DNA of 64,000 bases, taken from Oscillospiraceae bacterium. Lineage in GTDB: Bacteria > Bacillota > Clostridia > Oscillospirales > Oscillospiraceae. The position numbers and the translations under genes are program-made. This document shows, in pieces, positions 38,043-44,900 of the stretch. The notes under the pieces were generated by a model. The model was given only the letters and a program-made list of their open reading frames with translations, was not told the origin of the DNA and ran no database searches. The stretch's first letter is position 1; each line of letters starts with the position of its first letter. The DNA is taken from NCBI GenBank assembly GCA_015068455.1, contig SVKO01000003.1, forward strand, positions 248,001 to 312,000. The letters run 5' to 3'.

Positions 38043-38549
38043 ATGCTGCTGGATTTGTCAAAACTCATAGGAGCCCCGGGCAGCGCCCTGGACTTTGAGA
38101 CGTCGCTTGATCTGAGCGAGCTTGACTTCGGCGGCTGCCGTCCGGCAAAGCAGCCGGTCACAGCCAGCGGCACGGTACGAAATACCGCCGGCGTGCTCCT
38201 GATGCGCGGCGAGGTCCGCACCCGCCTGTTCGGCGTGTGCGACAGATGCGCCCGCGAGTTCGAGCGCGACGTGGTTTTCCCGCTGGAGGCTGTGCTCGTG
38301 ACGGAGCTGGCCAGCGAGCAAAACGAGGACGACTGGGTCTTTGTGCTCGAAAACGGCTGCGCCGATCTGGACGATATCGTCAACACCACCTTCGTGCTGA
38401 ACATGGACACGAAGCTGCTGTGCAAGCCCGACTGCAAGGGCCTGTGCTGCCGGTGCGGCGCGAATCTCAACGACGGTCCCTGCAGCTGCGAACCCGAAGC
38501 GGATCCCCGCTTTGCCGCGCTTCAGCGGCTATTGAACGATAATAAGTAA
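38043..38549 (+). CDS. YceD/DUF177 family protein
   Basis: A 168-residue protein of the DUF177 (YceD) family, nearly always found just upstream of rpmF as here. The Cys cluster FGVCDRCAREFERDV and the C-terminal CKPDCKGLCCRCGANLNDGPC suggest zinc binding. The start ATG 38043 has GGAGAAGG just upstream. In plants and E. coli relatives affect 23S rRNA processing, so a ribosome-assembly role is likely. It shares a consensus promoter with rpmF (35-bp gap). Confidence 0.92.
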   Translation: MLLDLSKLIGAPGSALDFETSLDLSELDFGGCRPAKQPVTASGTVRNTAGVLLMRGEVRTRLFGVCDRCAREFERDVVFPLEAVLVTELASEQNEDDWVFVLENGCADLDDIVNTTFVLNMDTKLLCKPDCKGLCCRCGANLNDGPCSCEPEADPRFAALQRLLNDNK

Positions 38550-38584
38550 TAGATGCAATATTGCATTCCTTAGGAGGTGTCACC

Positions 38585-38770
38585 ATGGCTGTCCCCAAGT
38601 GTAAAGTGTCCAAGGCAAGAAGAGACAAGAGACGCAGCTCTCACTGGAAGATCTCTGTCCCCGGCGTGGTCAAGTGCCCCAAGTGCGGCGCGATGCGTCT
38701 GCCCCACAGAGCCTGCAAGAACTGCGGCACCTACAACGGCCGCGAAGTGATTGCGGTGGAAGCAGAGTAA
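38585..38770 (+). CDS. rpmF: 50S ribosomal protein L32
   Basis: A 61-residue ribosomal protein. It begins MAVPKCKVSKARRDKRRS after the strong site TAGGAGG, and its zinc ribbon has two Cys pairs, CPKCGA and CKNCGTYNG. It is the zinc-containing form of L32. It is co-transcribed with the upstream yceD gene. Confidence 0.97.
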   Translation: MAVPKCKVSKARRDKRRSSHWKISVPGVVKCPKCGAMRLPHRACKNCGTYNGREVIAVEAE

Positions 38771-38801
38771 TTCTTGACAGACGGATACCGTTTACCGGTG
38801 G

Positions 38802-38835
38802 AGAGGAAGGCGCAGCCTTCCTCTTGGTCTTTCTA
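38802..38835 (+). terminator. terminator-like hairpin after rpmF
   Basis: Stem AGAGGAAGG/CCTTCCTCT (38802-38810, 38816-38824) followed by TGGTCTTTCT; the tail is only partly T-rich, so some transcription may pass into der. Confidence 0.55.
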
Positions 38836-38862
38836 TGACCGATTTTGAAAGGAGGAGATCCT

Positions 38863-40191
38863 ATGGCCCTGCCCGTCGTCGCCATTGTCGGCCGCCCCAA
38901 CGTGGGCAAGTCGATGCTCTTTAATAAGCTGACCGGACGCCGCACCGCCATCGTGGAGGATACCCCCGGCGTCACCCGCGACCGGATCTATGGGAAATGC
39001 GACTGGAACGGCCGCGAATTCCAGGTCGTGGATACCGGCGGCATCGAGCCCAGCACCCGCAGCGAGATGCTGCTGTTCATGCGCCGCCAGGCGGAGATCG
39101 CCATCGAAACCGCGGACGTCATCATCATGGTGACGGACGTGAAGGTGGGCATGACCGCCGCCGATCAGGAGGTGGCGAACATGCTGCTGCGCTCCAAGAA
39201 GCCCGTATGCCTGGCGGTGAACAAGTGCGACAGCGTGGGCCCCACGAATCCGGACGTGTATGAATTCTACGCCCTGGGTCTGGGCGATCCCATCGAGGTC
39301 TCCGCCATCCATGGCCACGGCACCGGCGACCTGCTGGATTTCTGCGTGGCCAATTTCCCGCCCGAGACGGAGGACGAGGAGGAGGACGACGTCATCCGCG
39401 TCGCCATCGTGGGCAAGCCCAACGTGGGCAAGTCCAGCCTGCTCAATCAGATCCTGGGCATGGAGCGCACCATCGTCTCCGACGTGGCGGGCACCACCCG
39501 CGACGCCATCGACAGCTACTACGAAAACGAATACGGCAAGTACTGCTTCATCGACACCGCCGGCATGCGCCGCAAGTCGAAGGTGGACGACGCCATTGAG
39601 AAGTATTCCAACATGCGCACCATCGCCGCCATCGACCGCAGCGACGTGTGCCTGATCCTCATCGACGCCAACGAGGGCGTCACCGAGCAGGATACCAAGA
39701 TCGCCGGCCTGGCCCACGAGGCGGGCAAAGCCTGCGTCATCGTGGCCAACAAATGGGACACGGTGGAAAAAGAGACCAAAACCATGGACGAGAAGACCGC
39801 CGACATCCGCCGGGATCTGAGCTATATGACCTATGCGCCCATCGTTTTCCTCTCCGCCCTCACCGGCGCCCGGGTGAACCGTTTGTTCGAAGTCATCAAC
39901 GCCGTGAGCAACAATGCCGCCATGCGCATCACCACCGGCATGCTCAACAATATCCTGGCCGACGCCACAGCCCGGGTCCAGCCCCCCTCGGACAAGGGCC
40001 GCCGCCTGAAGATCTACTATATGACCCAGGTGGGGATCAAGCCGCCCCATTTTGTGGTCTTCTGCAACGACGCCAGGCTCTTCCACTTCTCCTATCAGCG
40101 TTATCTGGAAAACCAGCTCCGGGCCGTCTTCGGCCTGGAGGGCACGCCCATCCGGCTGACCATCCGCCAGAAGGGCGACAAGGAGGACTGA
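38863..40191 (+). CDS. der: ribosome biogenesis GTPase Der (EngA)
   Basis: A 442-residue tandem GTPase needed for 50S assembly. The first G domain has GRPNVGKS, DTGG and NKCD; the second has GKPNVGKSS, DTAGMR and NKWD. A KH-like C-terminal domain follows (IYYMTQVGIKPPHFVVFCND). ATG 38863 is preceded by GGAGGA 6 bp away. The two G domains are joined by an acidic linker (ETEDEEEDD). gpsA starts 4 bp downstream, so they are one operon. Confidence 0.97.
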   Translation: MALPVVAIVGRPNVGKSMLFNKLTGRRTAIVEDTPGVTRDRIYGKCDWNGREFQVVDTGGIEPSTRSEMLLFMRRQAEIAIETADVIIMVTDVKVGMTAADQEVANMLLRSKKPVCLAVNKCDSVGPTNPDVYEFYALGLGDPIEVSAIHGHGTGDLLDFCVANFPPETEDEEEDDVIRVAIVGKPNVGKSSLLNQILGMERTIVSDVAGTTRDAIDSYYENEYGKYCFIDTAGMRRKSKVDDAIEKYSNMRTIAAIDRSDVCLILIDANEGVTEQDTKIAGLAHEAGKACVIVANKWDTVEKETKTMDEKTADIRRDLSYMTYAPIVFLSALTGARVNRLFEVINAVSNNAAMRITTGMLNNILADATARVQPPSDKGRRLKIYYMTQVGIKPPHFVVFCNDARLFHFSYQRYLENQLRAVFGLEGTPIRLTIRQKGDKED

Positions 40192-40195
40192 GCCC

Positions 40196-41200
40196 TTGCG
40201 CGAATCGATTTGTGTTTTGGGCAGCGGCGCCTGGGGCACTGCGCTTGCGGTGCATCTGAACCGCAACGCCCACCGGGTCATGCTCTGGTCCCGCCGTCCC
40301 GAGACGGCGCAGACCCTGCGCGATACCATGCTCAACCCCCGGCTGCCCGGGGTGGTCCTGCCCTATACGATCCGGCATTCGTCGGACCTGGCCTGTGTGC
40401 AGGGCCATAAGCTCGTCGTCGTTTCGGTTCCGTCCTTTGCCGTGCGGGAGACCTGCCGGGCCTTTGCGCCCTATCTGGACGATGACGCCGTGCTGATCAG
40501 CGCGGCCAAGGGCATCGAGCCCGGCACCGGGCTGCGCATGTCGCAGATCATCGCCGAGGAGACCGGCTGCCGGGTGGCGGTGCTCTCCGGCCCCAGTCAT
40601 GCCGAGGAGGTCAGCCGCGGCATCCCCACGGGTCTTGTGGTGGCCTGCGAGGACCGGCAGCTTGCCGAGCGCATCCAGGACGCCTTTGCCTCGGTGCGCC
40701 TGCGGGTCTATTCCTCGCCGGACGTGGTGGGCGCGGAGCTGGGCGGCGCGCTGAAGAACGTCATCGCCCTGTGCGCCGGCATCGGCGACGGCATGGGCTA
40801 CGGCGACAATGCCCGGGCCCTGCTCATGACCCGCGGCCTGACGGAGATGGCCCGCCTGGGCATGGCCATGGGGTCCAGGCCCGAGACCTTCGCCGGCCTC
40901 ACCGGCGTGGGCGATCTGATCGTCACCTGCTGCTCCCATCATTCGCGCAATCACAGCGCCGGCGTGCTCATCGGGCAGGGAAAGACCCCCGAGCAGGCCA
41001 TGGCAGAGGTGGGCGCCGTGGTGGAGGGCTATTACTGCGCCAGGTCTGCCCTGGAGCTGGCCCGCAGGGCGGGGGTGGAGATGCCCATCGCCGAGCAGGC
41101 CTACGAGGTGCTCTACCACGGGAAATCCGCCCAGAAGGCCATCAAGGGCCTCATGCTGCGGAATAAAACCGTCGAGATCGAAGACGCCGGCTGGTCGTAA
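40196..41200 (+). CDS. gpsA: glycerol-3-phosphate dehydrogenase [NAD(P)+]
   Basis: A 334-residue enzyme that reduces dihydroxyacetone phosphate to sn-glycerol 3-phosphate for phospholipids. The N-terminal dinucleotide-binding motif VLGSGAWGTALA, SAAKGIEPGTG, LSGPSHAEEV and the catalytic GGALKNVIALCAG are intact, and the C-terminal GLTGVGDLIVTC and RNHSAG segments fit. It starts with TTG at 40196, with AAGGAGG 9 bp upstream; no suitable ATG exists nearby. Downstream is a clear terminator. Confidence 0.96.
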   Translation: MRESICVLGSGAWGTALAVHLNRNAHRVMLWSRRPETAQTLRDTMLNPRLPGVVLPYTIRHSSDLACVQGHKLVVVSVPSFAVRETCRAFAPYLDDDAVLISAAKGIEPGTGLRMSQIIAEETGCRVAVLSGPSHAEEVSRGIPTGLVVACEDRQLAERIQDAFASVRLRVYSSPDVVGAELGGALKNVIALCAGIGDGMGYGDNARALLMTRGLTEMARLGMAMGSRPETFAGLTGVGDLIVTCCSHHSRNHSAGVLIGQGKTPEQAMAEVGAVVEGYYCARSALELARRAGVEMPIAEQAYEVLYHGKSAQKAIKGLMLRNKTVEIEDAGWS

Positions 41201-41211
41201 TATGCAATATA

Positions 41212-41241
41212 AAAGCACCGGGAAACCGGTGCTTTTTTCTG
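41212..41241 (+). terminator. Rho-independent terminator after gpsA
   Basis: Stem AAAGCACCGG/CCGGTGCTTT, loop GAAA, followed by TTT. Confidence 0.9.
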
Positions 41242-41299
41242 TGCACATCGTTCGTAGACTCGCAGTCCCTTTGTGCCAGTCTGCACCGCAGCAAAAAAT

Positions 41300-41463
41300 A
41301 GCTCCCTCCGGGAGGGAGCTGGCTCCGCCAAAGGCGGAGACTGAGGGAGATCGGCGGGCAGTTGGACCCTGATTCGCGCCGGTTATGGCGCGTACGGGCA
41401 ATTGCTGCGGCATTCTCCCCCAGTCAGCTTCGCTGACAGCCCCCTCCCCGAGGGGGCTTTTTT
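41300..41463. repeat. two REP-like elements in inverted orientation
   Basis: Element 1 (41300-41352) contains AGCTCCCTCC/GGAGGGAGCT and GGCTCCGCC/GGCGGAGAC and ends CTGAGGGAG. Element 2 (41411-41463) reads CTCCCCCAGTCAGCTTCGCT, then a GACAGCCCCCTC / GAGGGGGCT hairpin and six T. Read on opposite strands they share the plan CTCCC-CAGTC-hairpin-AGCnCCCTC. No gene is visible in 41242-41627. Confidence 0.65.
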
Positions 41464-41475
41464 GGAGCAACGCAG

Positions 41476-41538
41476 GCGGGCCGATGTGGGCATCCCACAA
41501 GGGACTAGGCGGCTTCGCCGCCGTCGCGGCCCCTACGG
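41476..41538. repeat. 63-bp direct repeat, copy 1
   Basis: Identical to 41550-41612 (period 74 bp). It contains CGATGTGGGCATC, GGCGGCTTCGCCGCC and CGGCCCCTACGG and belongs to the same dispersed family as 34990-35020. Confidence 0.92.
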
Positions 41539-41549
41539 GCGCTATGGAA

Positions 41550-41612
41550 GCGGGCCGATGTGGGCATCCCACAAGGGACTAGGCGGCTTCGCCGCCGTCG
41601 CGGCCCCTACGG
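41550..41612. repeat. 63-bp direct repeat, copy 2
   Basis: Perfect copy of 41476-41538; the 11-bp spacer between the copies reads GCGCTATGGAA. The copies also explain the open frames across this gap, which are not genes. Confidence 0.92.
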
Positions 41613-41627
41613 ATCTGACTGTGAAAA

Positions 41628-41664
41628 ACAAAAATCCCGGGCTTTCTCAGGAAAGTCCGGGTTT
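41628..41664 (-). terminator. Rho-independent terminator after rpmB
   Basis: Stem CCCGGGCTTTC with GAAAGTCCGGG (one G:U type mismatch), loop TCAG; on the minus strand followed by ATTTTTGTTTTT. Confidence 0.85.
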
Positions 41665-41689
41665 TGCTTACTGTGCAAAATGGGAACGA

Positions 41690-41878
41690 TCAGACGGCGC
41701 GCTCGACCTTGTTGGAGCGAAGGCATCTGGTACAGACGTATACATGGCGCGGAGTCCCGTCGACGACCGCCTTGACACGCTTGACATTGGGCTTCCACAT
41801 TCTGTTGGAACGTCTGTGGGAATGAGACACCTTGATACCGAACGTCACACCCTTGCCGCAAATATCGCACTTTGCCAT
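41690..41878 (-). CDS. rpmB: 50S ribosomal protein L28
   Basis: A 62-residue ribosomal protein. MAKCDICGKGVTFGIKVSHSH and RMWKPNVKRVKA are diagnostic for L28; CDIC and CTRC form the zinc site. GGGAGG lies 9 bp upstream of the ATG. It is monocistronic, with its own promoter and terminator, pointing away from hprK. Confidence 0.96.
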   Translation of the reverse strand: MAKCDICGKGVTFGIKVSHSHRRSNRMWKPNVKRVKAVVDGTPRHVYVCTRCLRSNKVERAV

Positions 41879-41941
41879 TGGCTGCACCTCCCATCCATAG
41901 ATAAAGTGAAGAAATCAGCCCCCTGCGGGGCATCGGATGCT

Positions 41942-41970
41942 ATAATATCAGATATTCCCGCGAATTGCAA
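41942..41970 (-). promoter_or_regulatory. predicted sigma-A promoter of rpmB
   Basis: Minus strand: TTGCAA, 17-bp spacer, TATTAT. Confidence 0.75.
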
Positions 41971-42009
41971 GCAAAAAATAAAATTATTTTAATTTTTTTC
42001 CCGGGCGGA

Positions 42010-42038
42010 TTGAAACCCGGCGCGTTTTCCAATATAAT
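42010..42038 (+). promoter_or_regulatory. predicted sigma-A promoter of hprK
   Basis: TTGAAA, 17-bp spacer, TATAAT, about 28 bp upstream of the GTG start. Confidence 0.85.
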
Positions 42039-42066
42039 GGTTTTACAAATAAAGAGGTGATTGACC

Positions 42067-43008
42067 GTGAAGAATATCTATACCGTTCCTTTGACGCAGC
42101 TGGTGGAGGAGGCGGGCCTGAGCGTCTGCTACCGCGCGTCGGACTATGAAAAAATCAGGATCACCGTGGAGGACGTGTCCCGTCCGGGTCTGCCCATGGC
42201 GGGCTTCTTCGACCACTTTGAGCCCATGCGCCTGCAGGTCATGGGCACCGTGGAGATGAGCTACCTCGACAAGCTTTCCAGCGAGGGCCGCTCCATCGTT
42301 TTTGACAGATTCTTCTCTTATAAGATCCCCGCGCTCATCATCGCCCGGGGCAACATGCCCCATCCGGAATGCCTGGAGCAGGCGCAGAAGTACGACGTGA
42401 CCATCCTGCTGTCCAGCGAGTCCACCTCCTATGTGGTGTCGTTCCTGATCACGGCGCTGAAAAACCATCTGGCCCCCCGCATCACCCGCCACGGCGTGCT
42501 GGTGGACGTCTACGGCGAGGGCATGCTCCTGCTGGGCGACAGCGGCATCGGCAAGAGCGAGGCGGCGGTGGAGCTTCTCAAGCGCGGCCACCGTCTGATC
42601 GCCGACGATGCGGTGGAGATCAAAAAGATTTCCGAAACCCGGCTGGTGGGCACCGCGCCGGAGCTGATCCGCAACTATATCGAACTGCGCGGCATCGGCG
42701 TCATCAACGTGGCGAAGCTGTTCGGTATGGCCTCCATCAAGGAGGAGACCTTCATCAATCTGATCATCAACATCGTGCCCTGGTCGGATCATGAGATCTA
42801 TGACCGCCTGGGCCTGGAGAACCAGTATGTGGAGCTGCTGGGGGTCAAGGTGCCCTCCATCACCATCCCCGTCACCCCGGGCCGCAACCTGGCGGTCAAC
42901 CTGGAGGTGGCGGCCATGAACAACCGCCAGAAGCGCATGGGCTACAACGCGGCGGTGGAGTTCACCGAGCAGATCAACCGCCACTTCGATCAGGCGATGA
43001 ATGAGTAA
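42067..43008 (+). CDS. hprK: HPr(Ser) kinase/phosphorylase
   Basis: A 313-residue bifunctional enzyme that phosphorylates and dephosphorylates HPr on Ser46 and so controls carbon catabolite repression in low-GC Gram-positive bacteria. Walker A is GDSGIGKS (residues 157-164), followed by the DDAVEIKK segment and the HPrK signature ELRGIGVINVAKLFG. GTG 42067 was chosen, because AGAGGTGA lies 8 bp before it; the in-frame TTG at 42061 is too close. The protein then begins MKNIYTVPL like its relatives. Confidence 0.96.
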   Translation: MKNIYTVPLTQLVEEAGLSVCYRASDYEKIRITVEDVSRPGLPMAGFFDHFEPMRLQVMGTVEMSYLDKLSSEGRSIVFDRFFSYKIPALIIARGNMPHPECLEQAQKYDVTILLSSESTSYVVSFLITALKNHLAPRITRHGVLVDVYGEGMLLLGDSGIGKSEAAVELLKRGHRLIADDAVEIKKISETRLVGTAPELIRNYIELRGIGVINVAKLFGMASIKEETFINLIINIVPWSDHEIYDRLGLENQYVELLGVKVPSITIPVTPGRNLAVNLEVAAMNNRQKRMGYNAAVEFTEQINRHFDQAMNE

Positions 43009-43013
43009 GAATC

Positions 43014-43042
43014 TTGTATCACACCGGCGGGTGTGGTAGAAT
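43014..43042 (+). promoter_or_regulatory. predicted murB promoter with dyad in the spacer
   Basis: TTGTAT, 17-bp spacer, TAGAAT. The spacer is almost wholly the inverted repeat CACACC-GGCG-GGTGTG, which could be an operator. Confidence 0.6.
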
Positions 43043-43075
43043 CAAACTGTACACACCCGGAGGAGTTGATTGGAT

Positions 43076-43972
43076 ATGGAAACCTTGATCCGGCGGCTGT
43101 CGGCTGCCGACGTCCCATATTTGCAGGAGGAGCCCCTGTCGAAGCACACGTCGTTTCGCATCGGCGGCCCTGCGGAGCTGATGGCGTTTCCCCGCACGGA
43201 GGCGGAGCTGTCCGTCGCCCTGCGTGCGGCGGCGGAGGCGGAGATCACGCCGGTGCTGCTGGGCGCCGGCACCAACGTGCTGGCGCCGGACGAGGGCAAG
43301 CGGGGCCTCATCATCTGCACCCGCGACTGCCTGGTGGGCATGGAGCGCCTGGACGAGACGTCCATCTCGGTCATGGCCGGCGTGCCCATGGCGCGCGCGG
43401 CGCTGTTCGCCCGGGACCAGGGCCTCGGCGGCATGGAATTTGCCCACGGCATCCCCGGTACCGTGGGCGGCGGCATCTTTATGAACGCCGGCGCCTACGG
43501 CGGCGAGCTGCGGCAGATCGCGGAAAAAACCCGCGTGATGGATTTTAACGGAGAGATCCGCGAATATATCGGAGAAGAACAGGGCTTCGGCTACCGCACC
43601 AGCGCGTTCCAGTCGATCCCCTGCGTGATCATACAGACGGAGTTTCGGCTGGCCCCGGAGGATCGGGCGGTGATCACCTCCCGGATCCAGGAGCTCAATG
43701 CCCGGCGCAGGGCCTCCCAGCCCCTGGAGCTGCCCTCGGCAGGCTCCACCTTCAAGCGCCCCAAGGGCGGCTATGCCGCCGCCCTCATCGAGCAGGCCGG
43801 CCTCAAGGGCCAGGGCGTGGGCGGCGCAAGGGTATCCAGCAAACATGCCGGCTTCGTCGTGAACATCGGCGGCGCCACGGAGAAAGACGTACTGGCGACC
43901 ATCGAAATGATCCGGAACCGGGTCTACGAGACCTCGGGCATCGTGCTCGAACCGGAGGTCAAGCGACTGTAA
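43076..43972 (+). CDS. murB: UDP-N-acetylenolpyruvoylglucosamine reductase
   Basis: A 298-residue FAD enzyme for the second step of UDP-MurNAc synthesis. LSKHTSFRIGGPAEL binds FAD, GAGTNVLAPDEG and HGIPGTVGGGIFMNAGAYGG follow, and PSAGSTFKRP carries the catalytic Ser of the proton donor loop. It lacks the extra loop of E. coli MurB (type II form). ATG 43076 was preferred; TTG 43070 is closer to the GGAGGAG site and remains possible. It is followed by whiA 32 bp later. Confidence 0.95.
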   Translation: METLIRRLSAADVPYLQEEPLSKHTSFRIGGPAELMAFPRTEAELSVALRAAAEAEITPVLLGAGTNVLAPDEGKRGLIICTRDCLVGMERLDETSISVMAGVPMARAALFARDQGLGGMEFAHGIPGTVGGGIFMNAGAYGGELRQIAEKTRVMDFNGEIREYIGEEQGFGYRTSAFQSIPCVIIQTEFRLAPEDRAVITSRIQELNARRRASQPLELPSAGSTFKRPKGGYAAALIEQAGLKGQGVGGARVSSKHAGFVVNIGGATEKDVLATIEMIRNRVYETSGIVLEPEVKRL

Positions 43973-44004
43973 GTACGCACAAGCGCAGAAAGGAGCAGTG
44001 AGCC

Positions 44005-44898
44005 ATGTCCTTTTCATCCAATGCAAAGGCCGAGCTGTGCCGCGCCCCCATCAGCCGGCGCTGCTGCGCTCTGGCGGAGGCCTACGGCGTGGTGCTCTAC
44101 TGCAACACTTTCCGGCCGGACCAGCTGCGCATCGTCACGGAAAATCCGGAATTCAGCGCCCGGCTGCCCCGCCTGTTCAAGCGGGCCTTCGGCCTGGAAT
44201 TCGACCAGCTCCCCGTGGAGACCGGCGGCAAGCGGATTTTCCACATCGGCGACCCGGCCAAGCTGCGCGCCATTTTCGACGCCTTCGGCATCTCCCATGA
44301 GGGCGGCGTGGCCCTGCATGTCAACTACGGCATGCTGGAGGACGACTGCTGCCGCGTCAGCTTCCTGCGCGGCGCCTTCCTGGCGGGGGGCTCCGCCACG
44401 GACCCGGCCAAGCGCTATCACCTGGAGCTGGCCACATCCCACCGGATGGTCAGCCGCGAGACCGACGCCCTGCTGCTGGATCTCGGCTTCCGGGCCAAGA
44501 CCGTGGAGCGCAACGGCAGCAGCATCTTGTATTTCAAGCAGAGCGAAGGCATCGAGGACTTTCTCACCTTCCTGGGCGCGCCGGTGTGCGCCATGGCGGT
44601 GATGGAGGCCAAGATGGAAAAGGAGCTCATCAACGGCGTCAACCGCCGGGTCAACTGTGAGACCGCCAACCTATCCAAGGTGGTGAACGCCGCCGGAGAT
44701 CAGATCGACGCGATCCGGCTGCTGGAGCGCCGGGGCATCCTGGAGACCCTGCCGGAGAAGCTGCAGATCACCGCGCAGATGCGCCTGCGCAACCCCGAGG
44801 CGACCCTTGCGGAGCTGGCCGGGATGAGCAATCCCCCGGTATCCAAGTCGGCCATCAATCACAGAATGCGCAAATTAGTGGAGCTGGCAAAGGAGTAG
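44005..44898 (+). CDS. whiA: DNA-binding protein WhiA
   Basis: A 297-residue regulator with a homing-endonuclease-like N-terminal half and a C-terminal helix-turn-helix. FLRGAFLAGGSATDPAKRYHLE is the family signature; RRVNCETANLSKVVNAA and AGMSNPPVSKSAINHRMRKL form the DNA-binding end. WhiA is linked to cell division and chromosome segregation in Bacillota and to sporulation in Actinobacteria. The usual neighbours rapZ and yvcK are missing, here replaced by murB upstream. AAAGGAG lies 9 bp before the ATG; the stop is 2 bp from dnaE. Confidence 0.95.
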   Translation: MSFSSNAKAELCRAPISRRCCALAEAYGVVLYCNTFRPDQLRIVTENPEFSARLPRLFKRAFGLEFDQLPVETGGKRIFHIGDPAKLRAIFDAFGISHEGGVALHVNYGMLEDDCCRVSFLRGAFLAGGSATDPAKRYHLELATSHRMVSRETDALLLDLGFRAKTVERNGSSILYFKQSEGIEDFLTFLGAPVCAMAVMEAKMEKELINGVNRRVNCETANLSKVVNAAGDQIDAIRLLERRGILETLPEKLQITAQMRLRNPEATLAELAGMSNPPVSKSAINHRMRKLVELAKE

Positions 44899-44900
44899 CT

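Noticed and set aside
41402..41992. A 196-codon plus-strand frame across the repeat gap
   Set aside because: It translates repeat units and runs antisense through rpmB; the 63-bp direct repeats explain its openness.
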